Under the pieces are notes generated by a model, which had not been told where the DNA came from, searched no databases, and saw only the letters and a list, made by a program, of their open reading frames with translations. The position numbers and the translations under genes were made by a program. Positions 26,729-35,310 of a stretch of DNA of 41,557 nucleotides are shown here, piece after piece. The stretch covers positions 1 through 41,557 of the forward strand of contig JABLWX010000014.1 in NCBI GenBank assembly GCA_013178315.1, given 5' to 3'. The DNA is from Candidatus Aminicenantota bacterium (GTDB lineage: Bacteria > Acidobacteriota > Aminicenantia > Aminicenantales > Saccharicenantaceae). Positions within the stretch are counted from its first letter, which is position 1. Each line of letters opens with the position of its first letter.

Positions 26729-27379
26729 TCAGCGATATAGTTTATGCTTTTCGATGTATTGTTCTACACCCGGGGGCACCAGGCCGGTTATGGGGAGCCC
26801 GGCCCGCAGCCTCTTCCTGATCTCCGACGAGGAAACATCGGGCGTCCGGGCTTCAAGCAGATAAAGGTTGCCCGGCTTCAGGTTCGCGGATTTGCATACA
26901 GCCCGGTTGCTTAAAAGCAGAACCTTGGACGGCTTTATTCTTTCTATCACCTTCTTCAGTGATTTTATCCCGAATCCAGGCCGGCTGACAACAATGAAAG
27001 AACATTCACGGAGCAGCCGGTCATAATCCTTCCAGGTTTCAATCTCCAGGAAAGCGTCGGTCCCGACGATGAAAAAAAATTGGTCCCCCGGCCGGTCCTG
27101 CCTCAACCTTCTCAGGGTAACTATGGAATATGAGGGCCCGGGACGGCGGGCCTCCACGTCAGAAACCAGGAAAGCCGGATGGCCCTGGCAGGCGATGGCC
27201 ACCATCTTGAGGCGGTGCCTGACCGGTACTACCTCCACCGAACTCTTATGCGGAGGAATGTATGAGGGAACGAACAGAATCCTGTCCAGCGGAAAGCGGC
27301 GAATGACCTCTTCGGCTACCTTCAGGTGCCCGAGGTGTACCGGGTTGAAGGTTCCCCCGAATAAGCCGGTCAGACTCAT
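26729..27379 (-). CDS. nadD: Nicotinate-nucleotide adenylyltransferase
   Basis: NadD makes deamido-NAD from nicotinate mononucleotide and ATP. From the ATG at 27379 the 216-residue product begins MSLTGLFGGTFNPVHLGHL, with the HxGH nucleotidyltransferase motif. A second motif DVSSSEIRKRL lies near the end. I prefer this start to the in-frame ATG at 27403 because AAGGGA lies at proper distance before it and nothing before the other. It follows obgE by 25 bp and feeds the NadE pair. Confidence 0.93.
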   Translation of the reverse strand: MSLTGLFGGTFNPVHLGHLKVAEEVIRRFPLDRILFVPSYIPPHKSSVEVVPVRHRLKMVAIACQGHPAFLVSDVEARRPGPSYSIVTLRRLRQDRPGDQFFFIVGTDAFLEIETWKDYDRLLRECSFIVVSRPGFGIKSLKKVIERIKPSKVLLLSNRAVCKSANLKPGNLYLLEARTPDVSSSEIRKRLRAGLPITGLVPPGVEQYIEKHKLYR

Positions 27380-27404
27380 AGTCAGTCCCTTTTCTTTTTT
27401 CATC

Positions 27405-28439
27405 TTATTCGACCGACGCTCCCTGACCTGACCCGTTCTTCATTTCGGCCAGAAGCCTGGCCAGCAGGCTGACCAGGTCCTTCAAACCTTCGCCGGTCAG
27501 GGCAGAAATGGCCAGAAACGGTTTTTTCTCCCTGGCCGCCAGCCTCCTTGCCGCCAGCAACCTTTTCCTGTCCTCCCCCAGCAGGTCAATCTTGTTGGCC
27601 ACTATCACCTGCTTCCTTGAGACCAGCTCCGGGTTGAAGGCTTTGAGCTCGGCCTGAATGACCCGGTAATCTTTGACCGGGTCGCGACCGCTCAGCGGGG
27701 AAACATCTATGAGGTGCACCAGGATCCTGGTCCTCTCTATGTGCCTGAGAAACTGAATTCCCAGCCCGTGTCCCAGGTGGGCCCCTTCTATCAGCCCGGG
27801 GATATCAGCCACCACGAAACTCCTCTCCTCGTCCAGGTCAACCACTCCCAGGTTCGGGGTCAGGGTGGTAAAGGGATAATCGGCAATTTCCGGCCGGGCC
27901 GCGGAGATTTTTGAAATCAGGGTTGACTTACCGGTGTTGGGAAAGCCGACCAGACCCACATCGGCGATCAATTTCAACTCCAGGATAAGTTCCTTTTCCT
28001 CACCCGGCCGACCCTTTTCAAATTCCCTCGGGACCTGGTGGGTGGGAGTGGCAAAAGAAGCGTTCCCCCGGCCGCCGCGGCCTCCCCTGGCCGCCAGGTA
28101 AACTTCTCCTGGCTTCAGGAAATCGTGCAGAACCTGCCCGGTGGCCGCATCCTTGACCATGGTTCCCACCGGAACCTTCAGGTACAGGTCCCGCCCTCTC
28201 TTGCCCTGCTTGTTTGAACCCTGTCCCGGAGCGCCCTTCCTGGCCTTGTTGATAGGGTGATACCTGAAATAGGACAGGCTGTTGAGATTGGGGTCGCTCA
28301 CCAGGTAGATACTACCGCCGTCACCGCCGCGGCCACCGTCCGGTCCCCCCTTCGGAACGCGGTATTCCCGCCGGAAGCTGACGCAGCCATCCCCGCCCTT
28401 GCCGGCAATCAGAATAACCCGGACCTGGTCAACGAACAA
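27405..28439 (-). CDS. obgE: Obg/CgtA GTPase
   Basis: The 344-residue GTPase takes part in large ribosomal subunit assembly. Residues 1-157 form the Gly-rich Obg fold ([13 protein letters not shown]); then the G domain has [18 protein letters not shown] and NKIDLL. There is no C-terminal OCT extension. The start is a TTG with AGGTGG four bases before it. The order rplU-rpmA-obgE is conserved widely. Confidence 0.96.
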   Translation of the reverse strand: MFVDQVRVILIAGKGGDGCVSFRREYRVPKGGPDGGRGGDGGSIYLVSDPNLNSLSYFRYHPINKARKGAPGQGSNKQGKRGRDLYLKVPVGTMVKDAATGQVLHDFLKPGEVYLAARGGRGGRGNASFATPTHQVPREFEKGRPGEEKELILELKLIADVGLVGFPNTGKSTLISKISAARPEIADYPFTTLTPNLGVVDLDEERSFVVADIPGLIEGAHLGHGLGIQFLRHIERTRILVHLIDVSPLSGRDPVKDYRVIQAELKAFNPELVSRKQVIVANKIDLLGEDRKRLLAARRLAAREKKPFLAISALTGEGLKDLVSLLARLLAEMKNGSGQGASVE

Positions 28440-28543
28440 TTTACCACCTGTCTGTTTTGAACCCGGTCAACCCGGGCTGATGTACAGAGGTTATGCTGGA
28501 AAATGCGGTCGCCAAAAAAGCTAAAACGGGGGTGCGTCCCATC

Positions 28544-28813
28544 TCAGGAAGCTGTCCCGGTCGACTCCTCGAGGGGAATTACCGAGACATACTTTCCCAT
28601 CCTTCCTTTATCTTCAAACCTGACCACGCCGGTGATCAGGGCAAAAAGAGTGTCATCACTTCCCCGGCCGACATTCAGACCGGGACGGAATGGTGTGCCC
28701 CTCTGGCGAACCAGGATGGAGCCGGCCTTGACCAGCTGGCCGCCGAATCTTTTTACACCCAGACGCTTGGGATTGGAATCTCTGCCGTTTACTCCCGACC
28801 TTTTATGAGCCAT
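28544..28813 (-). CDS. rpmA: Ribosomal protein bL27
   Basis: The 89-residue protein sits near the peptidyl-transferase centre. It begins [20 protein letters not shown], directly with the mature bL27 sequence and without the N-terminal propeptide that Firmicutes cleave. AAGGAG precedes the ATG; the start follows the rplU stop by 2 bp. An in-frame ATG two codons earlier is less likely. Confidence 0.96.
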   Translation of the reverse strand: MAHKRSGVNGRDSNPKRLGVKRFGGQLVKAGSILVRQRGTPFRPGLNVGRGSDDTLFALITGVVRFEDKGRMGKYVSVIPLEESTGTAS

Positions 28814-28815
28814 GG

Positions 28816-29292
28816 TCATTTCTCCTTGGATTTCCCGGTTGTTTCTTTCTTAGCCGTTTTCCGGGCAGCGGGAGCTGCCTTGCCGGCAGCCGGTTTTTCC
28901 GCCTTGGCGGTTGTTTCTTTCTTCCTGGGCTTCTTGGGGGCTGGCTCAACGGCTGGCTTTTCGCCCTCGATGGCCTGCCCTTCTGGATAAATTCCGGAAA
29001 TTCTAACCCTGGACAGCAACTGGCGATGTCCCTTTTTGCGCCGGTAACCTTTGCGTCTTTTCTTCTTGAAAACGATTACTTTTTCGTCTTTATAATCCTC
29101 CAGGACCTCAGCCGCTACCCTGGCCTTCTCCAGGTATGGAGTCCCGACCTGAACCTGCTGCCCGTCTTCCAGCAGCAGGACCTGGTCAAAGTGAACGACC
29201 TGCCCTTTTTCCGCCTCAAGTTTCTCGACGGAGAGGATATCGCCTTCCTTAACCCGATACTGTTTTCCGCCTGTCTTGATTACCGCAAACAT
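28816..29292 (-). CDS. rplU: Ribosomal protein bL21 with a long basic tail
   Basis: Residues 1-105 are ordinary bL21: [18 protein letters not shown] at the start and [16 protein letters not shown] near 77-92. Typical bL21 ends near 103 residues; here about 53 more follow, almost only Lys, Ala, Pro, Glu and Thr ([20 protein letters not shown]). The tail looks disordered and positively charged, and may contact rRNA. The gene leads the rplU-rpmA-obgE series. Confidence 0.95.
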   Translation of the reverse strand: MFAVIKTGGKQYRVKEGDILSVEKLEAEKGQVVHFDQVLLLEDGQQVQVGTPYLEKARVAAEVLEDYKDEKVIVFKKKRRKGYRRKKGHRQLLSRVRISGIYPEGQAIEGEKPAVEPAPKKPRKKETTAKAEKPAAGKAAPAARKTAKKETTGKSKEK

Positions 29293-29330
29293 TGGATTTC
29301 ACCTTCCAGGGAGATAAAAATTGGAGCTTA

Positions 29331-29359
29331 AATTTAACATATATGGCTATTTATGTCAA
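29331..29359 (-). promoter_or_regulatory. Promoter of the rplU series
   Basis: Minus strand: perfect -35 TTGACA (29354-29359), 17 bp spacer, -10 TAAATT (29331-29336). The start would be near 29324, giving a leader of about 30 bases. Confidence 0.7.
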
Positions 29360-29504
29360 CCTTGGCCCGACCCGCCAGCCTTAGCCCCGGCCACCGTTAC
29401 GTCTCCCGGGCAAGCAGCCGGGCCATAAATTATGATTGCCGGGCTTCCTCTGCCCGGCTCCAACCTTACGCCCGCAGGGGTGGACCCGGCCCCGGCCCAG
29501 ATTC

Positions 29505-29533
29505 TTGACAATCCGCTCGCTTTCTCTTAAGTT
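29505..29533 (+). promoter_or_regulatory. Probable promoter of tRNA-Val
   Basis: A perfect -35 TTGACA (29505-29510) is followed at 17 bp by a weak -10 TAAGTT (29528-29533), 16 bp before the tRNA. Confidence 0.5.
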
Positions 29534-29549
29534 AATGGTTAGTAATCCA

Positions 29550-29624
29550 GGGCGGTTAGCTCAGGGGCAGAGTGTCGGTCTTACAAACCGGAGGTCACTG
29601 GTTCGAACCCAGTACCGCCCACCA
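29550..29624 (+). tRNA. tRNA-Val (TAC)
   Basis: Acceptor GGGCGGT/ACCGCCC, anticodon loop CTTACAA (anticodon TAC), T arm GTTCGAAC. The discriminator is A and the CCA (29622-29624) is encoded. Confidence 0.96.
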
Positions 29625-29660
29625 TTGTCCTGCCCCGGTAAACCGGCGTTGAAGGAAGGG

Positions 29661-30938
29661 ATGAAAGGCAAAAGAATCCTCCTGGTCGAAGACGAGTTGC
29701 TGATAGCCCGCCACATTGAACAGATGGTGAAAAACCTGGGCTACCAGGTTGCCGGAGTGGTGGAAAGCGGCGAGCAGGCCCTCCGGGTCGCCGCCGAGCA
29801 ATCCCCGGACCTGGTCCTGATGGACATCCGGTTGAAGGGACAGCTCGATGGAATCGAGGCCGCCGCCAGGATCTGGAAGCTCTATTCCATCCCGATAGTC
29901 TACCTGACAGCCTTCACCGATGAGGACACCCTGACCAAAGCCACACTGGCCGAGCCCTTTGGCTACCTGATCAAGCCTTTTGATGAAAAAGAACTGCTGG
30001 TGGCCATTGAGCTGGCTTTTTACAAACACCAGATCGATACCGAAAACAAGGAAAAAAGGCGCTGGCTGAAGGCCATACTCTCCAGCATAACCGATGGGCT
30101 GATTTCCACCGACCGGGAAGGAATCATAAATTTCATCAACCCCGTGGCCGAACGTCTCTTGGGAAAAACTTCCGAGCAGGCGGTCGGCCAGCCGCTGGAA
30201 AATATATTCCTGATCCAGGAAGGCCCGGCCGGCAAGCCCCGGGGCCTTAATCTGGACCGGCTGGCCTCGGACCTGGTGGCCAACGAGGATTTCTATCTGG
30301 CCACAGGAGAAAACCAGCTGCCGGTCGAACTCCGTGGTTCCTTGATACGGGACGAAGCCGGAACGGTCGTCGGCTCGGTGCTGGTCTTCCGGGATATAAC
30401 CCAGAGAAAACTCCAGGAGGAGCGCTTAAACTACCTGGCCATCCACGATGCCCTGACCGACCTGCCCAACCGCCTGCTGTTCAACGACCGCTTAAGAATC
30501 GGCCTGGAGCAGGCCAGGCGGAGAAACCTGAAACTCGGAATCATCATGCTGGACCTGGATTTTTTCAAGGTCATCAACGATACCTACGGTCATTCCTTTG
30601 GCGACCTGGTGCTCATAGAAGCCGGAAAAATATTGAAGCAGCTCACCAGAAAAACCGATACCGTGGCCCGGTTCGGGGGAGATGAATTCACCATCCTGCT
30701 GGGAGAACTGCACACCGCGACCACCGGCCTTCAGATAGCGGAAAGAATTGTCCAGGCCTTCAACCTGCCGATGACGGTTGATAACAGAAAACTGGTGGTT
30801 ACGGCCAGCCTGGGCCTGGCCCTCTTCCCCGACCATGGCCTGGAGCCAGAGGAACTCCTGAAGCGGGCCGACCTGGCCCTGTACGCGGCCAAGGACACCG
30901 GTCGGAACCGGGTGAAGCTTTATTCCGAAAAATTTTAA
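29661..30938 (+). CDS. Response regulator diguanylate cyclase (REC-PAS-GGDEF)
   Basis: The 425-residue protein has a receiver domain (1-120; phospho-acceptor D55, K105 in LIKPF), a PAS sensor (about 131-250) and a GGDEF domain (about 255-425) with the active GGDEF at 339-343, so it should make c-di-GMP from two GTP. An inhibitory I-site RKTD (330-333) lies five residues before it. No membrane segment is seen. The ATG at 29661 has GAAGGAAGGG before it; the frame extends back through the tRNA but that is not coding. Its REC-PAS half aligns without gaps with the HD-GYP regulator at 32959. Confidence 0.93.
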   Translation: MKGKRILLVEDELLIARHIEQMVKNLGYQVAGVVESGEQALRVAAEQSPDLVLMDIRLKGQLDGIEAAARIWKLYSIPIVYLTAFTDEDTLTKATLAEPFGYLIKPFDEKELLVAIELAFYKHQIDTENKEKRRWLKAILSSITDGLISTDREGIINFINPVAERLLGKTSEQAVGQPLENIFLIQEGPAGKPRGLNLDRLASDLVANEDFYLATGENQLPVELRGSLIRDEAGTVVGSVLVFRDITQRKLQEERLNYLAIHDALTDLPNRLLFNDRLRIGLEQARRRNLKLGIIMLDLDFFKVINDTYGHSFGDLVLIEAGKILKQLTRKTDTVARFGGDEFTILLGELHTATTGLQIAERIVQAFNLPMTVDNRKLVVTASLGLALFPDHGLEPEELLKRADLALYAAKDTGRNRVKLYSEKF

Positions 30939-30967
30939 GAAACAACCCGCCCGAATAAAATAATTTG

Positions 30968-30996
30968 TTGACCGCAGAGCTTTTATGTAAAATATT
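30968..30996 (+). promoter_or_regulatory. Possible promoter of the histidine kinase
   Basis: -35 TTGACC (30968-30973), 17 bp spacer, -10 AATATT (30991-30996), about 50 bp before the kinase start. Confidence 0.45.
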
Positions 30997-31049
30997 GAGA
31001 AGCCTGGATGGAGTAAGAAAGAAAGTTGGTTTCACCCGCCAACCGAAAT

Positions 31050-32885
31050 ATGAAAATCTATTCATATTTCCTGAGTCCTTCCTTCAAAAAAATCTGGCTC
31101 TCGGCCGACCTGGTTGAACTGCTGCACCTGCCGGGCTCTAGCTCCATATGGCTGGAATACCGGCAGTGGCTGAACCTCGTTCACCCCGATGACCGCAAGA
31201 GAGCCGAGATAGCGGCCAGGAAAAAATCACGGGAGCAGATCGGTCGGGTAACTTACAGGATTAAAATTGCCGATTCGGAATACCTGAAGGTTGAGGACAT
31301 CAGGCAGGAAATCCCCGTGGAGGGGACCGAAAAAAGGCTAATTCAGGGAATGTTGCTCCCGCTGGAACCCGGACGGCACACCATCACCGTGCAGCAAGCG
31401 CTATATGAGATCGCCCGGTTGAGCGTGGAAAAAGACAACCTGGTGGAGCTGCTGCAGGCCATTCACCTGACCATCAGAAACCTGATGCCGGCCGAGAATT
31501 TTTACATCGCTCTTTATGATAAAGAATCCGGGCTGGTGTCTTTCCCTTACTTTGTCGACGAGTATGACCCGCCGCCACCGCCCCAGCCGGCCGGCCGGGG
31601 ACTGACTGAATACGTCCTCAGGACAGGCCAGCCTCTCCTGGCCTCGCCGGAGGTCTTTGCCAAACTGGAAAGCGAGGGCCAGGTGGAGTCCATCGGAGCC
31701 CCTTCCGTTGACTGGCTGGGCGTTCCGCTCAGAGTCCAGGATGAAGTGTTCGGAGTGATGGTGGTTCAGAGTTACACCGAAGGACTACGCTACTCCGAAG
31801 AGCACCTCGAAATGTTATCGTTCGTGGCCAACCAGGCGGCCCTGATGATAAAAAAGAACCTGGCCGAAGAGCTGAGGAAAGAAACCGAACGCCTGCTGGC
31901 TGACTCCTTTGCTTCCATCCAGGACGGAATTTCCATCCTTGACCTGGAAATGAACATCGTCCGGGTAAACCCGGTGATGGAAAAATGGTATGCCCATGCC
32001 CTGCCCCTGGTGGGGAAAAAATGCCATCTGGCCTATCACGGAAAAAGCGACCACTGCCTGCCCTGCCCGAGCCTCGAGACCCTGAGAACTCTGCAGCCGG
32101 CCTGTGAAAGCGTCCCCAGGACCGGCCCCGGGGGAAAAATTACCGGCTGGCTGGAGCTCTTTTCCTTCCCCCTGATCGACCATCGAACCGGCCGGTTAAA
32201 AGGCGTCATAGAATATGTCAGGGACATAACCGAAAGGAAAAAAGCCGAGGAGGCGATGCTGGCCTCCCTGAAGGAAAAGGAAATTCTCCTGAAAGAGGTG
32301 CATCACCGGGTCAAGAATAACATGCAGATCATTTCATCCCTGCTCAGCCTGCAGTCAGAGTATCTGAAAGACCCCGAAGCCCGTAGCGCTCTCAAGGAGT
32401 GCCAGAACCGAATTTATTCCATGGCCCTGGTTCACGACAAACTCTACCGGGAAAAGGACCTGGCCTCGATTGATTTTGGCGATTATGCCGAGAAATTGCT
32501 GGTGCACCTGTTCCAGGTCCATATCCCGAGCAGCGAGGGCGTTACCTTCTCGGTTCGGGTCGATGTCCCGGCCCTGACCGTGGATATGGCCATCCCGCTG
32601 GGCCTCATCTTGACCGAACTTGTTTCCAACAGCCTGCAGCACGCCTTCAACCCAGGGCAGGAAGGTTCGCTGGAGGTTTCCTTTCTCCCGGAAGGAGAAA
32701 ACCTGGTGCTCGAGGTCAGGGACGACGGCCGGGGATACCAGCTGGAGTCAGGAAGCCGGTTCGGACTGGAAATTGTCAGGCTGCTCTCGGCCCAGCTGGG
32801 CGGAAAGTTTAATATAACCGGCCTTAACGGCGGAGGCACGCTGGCCAGGGTATCTTTCCCCCGGCCCCGGCCAGCCCCGGGCTGA
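31050..32885 (+). CDS. Soluble sensor histidine kinase (PAS-GAF-PAS-HisKA_2-HATPase)
   Basis: From the ATG at 31050 the product is 611 aa; a TTG at 31026 with GGAG upstream is an alternative (619 aa). In order: a PAS-like start, a GAF domain (about 120-270), a PAS domain (about 285-395) with four Cys (KKCHLAYHGKSDHCLPC and a later C), then the HisKA_2 dimer domain with HHRVKNNMQIISSLLSL and a HATPase domain with an N-box (ELVSNSLQHAF) and DDGRGY. No membrane helix, so it senses an internal signal. It lies between two REC-containing c-di-GMP regulators and is the likely phospho-donor for both. Confidence 0.9.
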   Translation: MKIYSYFLSPSFKKIWLSADLVELLHLPGSSSIWLEYRQWLNLVHPDDRKRAEIAARKKSREQIGRVTYRIKIADSEYLKVEDIRQEIPVEGTEKRLIQGMLLPLEPGRHTITVQQALYEIARLSVEKDNLVELLQAIHLTIRNLMPAENFYIALYDKESGLVSFPYFVDEYDPPPPPQPAGRGLTEYVLRTGQPLLASPEVFAKLESEGQVESIGAPSVDWLGVPLRVQDEVFGVMVVQSYTEGLRYSEEHLEMLSFVANQAALMIKKNLAEELRKETERLLADSFASIQDGISILDLEMNIVRVNPVMEKWYAHALPLVGKKCHLAYHGKSDHCLPCPSLETLRTLQPACESVPRTGPGGKITGWLELFSFPLIDHRTGRLKGVIEYVRDITERKKAEEAMLASLKEKEILLKEVHHRVKNNMQIISSLLSLQSEYLKDPEARSALKECQNRIYSMALVHDKLYREKDLASIDFGDYAEKLLVHLFQVHIPSSEGVTFSVRVDVPALTVDMAIPLGLILTELVSNSLQHAFNPGQEGSLEVSFLPEGENLVLEVRDDGRGYQLESGSRFGLEIVRLLSAQLGGKFNITGLNGGGTLARVSFPRPRPAPG

Positions 32886-32958
32886 AGAATTCGCCAGAAG
32901 CTATTAAGCTTGCACCCGCCCCGGCATCAATATAGAATGTAATGGTTAAGAGGTCAGG

Positions 32959-34302
32959 ATGAGCAAGGCCAGGATACTGATAGTTGAAGATGAAAACCTG
33001 GTGGCTCGAGACCTCCAGAACATGGTCAGGTTGCTCGGCTACGAGGTCACCGGGGTGGTTCAGACCGGGGAAGAAGTCATCGGCAGCATAAACCGGAAAA
33101 AGCCGGACCTGGTCTTGATGGACATCGTTCTCAAGGGAAATCTGGACGGGATTTCGGTGGCCGCAGTGGTCTGGGAAGAATACGGAATCCCGGTGGTGAA
33201 CATCACTTCCTTCGCCGATGACCTGACCTTCGAGCGGGCCAAGCTGACCGAGCCCTTCGGCTACCTGATCAAACCCTTTGAAGAGCGGGAACTGGAGCTG
33301 ACCATAGAAACTGCCCTTTACAAGGCCAGGATGCAGCTGCTGCTGAGAGAAAAAGAGCAATGGCTTTCCACCATCCTCAGGAGCATCGGGGACGGAATAA
33401 TAGTCCTTAATGCCGAGGGCCTGATCTCGTTCATAAACCCGGTGGCCCAGAAAATAACCGGCTGGTCGGAAAAGGAAGCTCTCGGCCAGAAATTCGAACA
33501 GGTCTTCTGCCTGCAAAACCAGTCCCTACCGTCTCCCTGGTCCGAAGACTTCTCCCCCCAGGAAGCGGTCCTGGTCTCCAGGAATGGCCTGGAAATTCCG
33601 ATTGAGCAGACCTCGGCTCCCATGCCAACCGACCGCGGCCTCGGTCCGGGTAGGGTCATCGTTTTCCGTGACATAACTTCTCGCAAAAAGGTCGAAAGGG
33701 AACTCCAGGACAGCTGGGCCAGGTTGCAGAGGGCCTTGCAGGGTACGGTTCAGGCAATTTCAACCACGATCGAAATGCGTGACCCTTACACCGCCGGTCA
33801 CCAGCGACGGGTGGCCAAGCTGGCCGAAGCCATCGGCCGGGAATTAGGCCTTCCCGAAGCGGGAGTGGAAGGGTTGAAGCTGGCCGCCGAAATTCACGAC
33901 ATCGGCAAGATATACGTGCCGTCTGAAATCCTGAGCAAACCGACCAAGCTGACCGATCTGGAATATACTATCATCAAGACCCATCCCCAGGCCGGTTATG
34001 AAATCCTCAAAAACATTGAATTCCCCTGGCCCATAGCCCAGATCGTGCTCCAGCATCACGAGCGGATAAACGGCTCCGGCTATCCCAAGGGGCTGAAAGA
34101 TAGAGAGATTCTGCCCGAAGCTCGCATCCTGGCCGTAGCCGACGTGGTGGAAGCGATGTCCTCGCACCGTCCCTACCGCCCGGACTTCGGAATTGACCGG
34201 GCCCTGGAAGAAATCAAGCAAAACCGGGGTGTGCTGTACGGGACCTCAGAGGTGGACGCCTGCCTCCGTCTGATCACCGAAAAGGCCTTTACCCTGGATT
34301 GA
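32959..34302 (+). CDS. Response regulator c-di-GMP phosphodiesterase (REC-PAS-HD-GYP)
   Basis: The 447-residue protein has a receiver domain (phospho-acceptor D55, K105), a PAS domain (about 131-245) and an HD-GYP domain (about 260-447) with EIHDIGK (HD at 313-314), HHERINGSGYPKG (GYP at 374-376) and supporting His and Asp metal ligands. HD-GYP enzymes break down c-di-GMP. AGAGGT lies five bases before the ATG. It answers the GGDEF protein at 29661: same REC-PAS plan, opposite output. Confidence 0.93.
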   Translation: MSKARILIVEDENLVARDLQNMVRLLGYEVTGVVQTGEEVIGSINRKKPDLVLMDIVLKGNLDGISVAAVVWEEYGIPVVNITSFADDLTFERAKLTEPFGYLIKPFEERELELTIETALYKARMQLLLREKEQWLSTILRSIGDGIIVLNAEGLISFINPVAQKITGWSEKEALGQKFEQVFCLQNQSLPSPWSEDFSPQEAVLVSRNGLEIPIEQTSAPMPTDRGLGPGRVIVFRDITSRKKVERELQDSWARLQRALQGTVQAISTTIEMRDPYTAGHQRRVAKLAEAIGRELGLPEAGVEGLKLAAEIHDIGKIYVPSEILSKPTKLTDLEYTIIKTHPQAGYEILKNIEFPWPIAQIVLQHHERINGSGYPKGLKDREILPEARILAVADVVEAMSSHRPYRPDFGIDRALEEIKQNRGVLYGTSEVDACLRLITEKAFTLD

Positions 34303-34366
34303 ACCAACCCCTCCCGAAGTCCCGGCGATTGTAATCCGGACCTATTATTTTTTTAAAATGAAAAAG

Positions 34367-34441
34367 CGCCCCCGACGGGATTCGAACCCGTGTTGCCGCC
34401 TTGAAAGGGCGATGTCCTAGGCCGGGCTAGACGACAGGGGC
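34367..34441 (-). tRNA. tRNA-Glu (TTC)
   Basis: Minus-strand cloverleaf with acceptor GCCCCTG/CGGGGGC (one U-G pair), anticodon loop CTTTCAA (anticodon TTC) and discriminator G. CCA is not encoded. A T5 run follows two bases after the 3' end and an extra GC/GC pair extends the stem, so it may also end transcription. Confidence 0.94.
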
Positions 34442-34446
34442 GCAAA

Positions 34447-34518
34447 TGAGCCGTGCTGGACTCGAACCAGCGACACCCGGCTTAAAAGGCCGGTGCTCTC
34501 CCTCTGAGCTAACGGCCC
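34447..34518 (-). tRNA. tRNA-Lys (TTT)
   Basis: Acceptor GGGCCGT/ACGGCTC with one G-U pair, anticodon loop CTTTTAA (anticodon TTT), T loop TTCGAGT, discriminator A, no encoded CCA. Five bases separate it from tRNA-Glu, so the two are made as one transcript, Lys first. Confidence 0.95.
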
Positions 34519-34543
34519 CTTTTCCAGACCGCAAGAAAGATTA

Positions 34544-34571
34544 TTTATAGCTGAAAATTGCAAAAAGTCAA
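34544..34571 (-). promoter_or_regulatory. Promoter of the tRNA-Lys/Glu pair
   Basis: Minus strand -35 TTGACT (34566-34571), 16 bp spacer, -10 TATAAA (34544-34549), 26 bp before tRNA-Lys. Confidence 0.75.
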
Positions 34572-34614
34572 TAAGGCCAGATTATGATTTTAAGACCGGT
34601 TGTGTATAAATTTT

Positions 34615-35310
34615 TTAGCTGACCGGCACGAAATCGATAATCTTCCACTGCCCGTTGTAAGCCACTTTGCCGGTTTCATCCTTCATAACATATTTTCTCA
34701 TTTCTACCTTGTACTTTTTCTCGGCACCGGCTTTGTTCTTAACGCTGATGATCAGCTGCTTGGTATGAACGTCACCGTTCAGGCTCCGGATTCCGGGCAG
34801 GCTCTTTAAGCCCAGAGAGAATAGAGTAATCTGCTCTTCCTTGGCGGCCGCATCCTTGGCTTCGCCGTAAACTCTCTGCAGTTCCTTGTGAACGTTATAT
34901 TCCTCATCGTACTTGGCCTGCAGCTGTTCCACCTTTTTCTTCAGGGCAGCCCTGGCCGCCGAGGTCCTGGCATTGTCCAGCTCGTCCTTGGCCGCATCCA
35001 GGGCATCCTTGGCATCCACCACGGGTCCGATGTGATCGTCAACCTTTTTCTTGGCCTCGGCCTCTTTTTCGTTCAGGGCGGGCAGATTGACCGGATCAAT
35101 CTTTTCCGGGGTAACCTCGAGAATGGTAAAGCTGGCATAATCGATTTCCAGGGGCTTCCAGGCCATGGCGGCCATGGTCTGATTATCCCTCATGGATACC
35201 GCATGGAAATATTTATCCAGCAGGGTTTTTTCGGGTGCTGAGGAACAGCCAGCAGAGATCAGGATGGCAACTGTAATAAGACCGATCAACCAAAGGCTTT
35301 TAATTTTCAT
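34615..35310 (-). CDS. Predicted lipoprotein with a coiled-coil centre
   Basis: The 231 residues start with a lipoprotein signal (lipobox ISAGC, C22 the lipid-bearing residue). A short domain (about 30-75) precedes a long charged coiled coil (about 85-155, rich in Ala, Lys, Asp, Glu), and the C-terminal part (about 165-231) reads as a beta domain, KQLIISVKNKAGAEKKYKVEMRK split by charged loops and ending WKIIDFVPVS. It is likely anchored in a membrane facing the periplasm. Its ATG lies inside the last codons of gatA (11-bp overlap), so the two are probably co-transcribed although unrelated in function. Confidence 0.82.
   Translation of the reverse strand: MKIKSLWLIGLITVAILISAGCSSAPEKTLLDKYFHAVSMRDNQTMAAMAWKPLEIDYASFTILEVTPEKIDPVNLPALNEKEAEAKKKVDDHIGPVVDAKDALDAAKDELDNARTSAARAALKKKVEQLQAKYDEEYNVHKELQRVYGEAKDAAAKEEQITLFSLGLKSLPGIRSLNGDVHTKQLIISVKNKAGAEKKYKVEMRKYVMKDETGKVAYNGQWKIIDFVPVS

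Noticed and set aside
29436..29660. In-frame extension of the GGDEF regulator back to 29436
   Set aside because: It would run through tRNA-Val; the ATG at 29661 has a ribosome site and starts exactly at the receiver domain.
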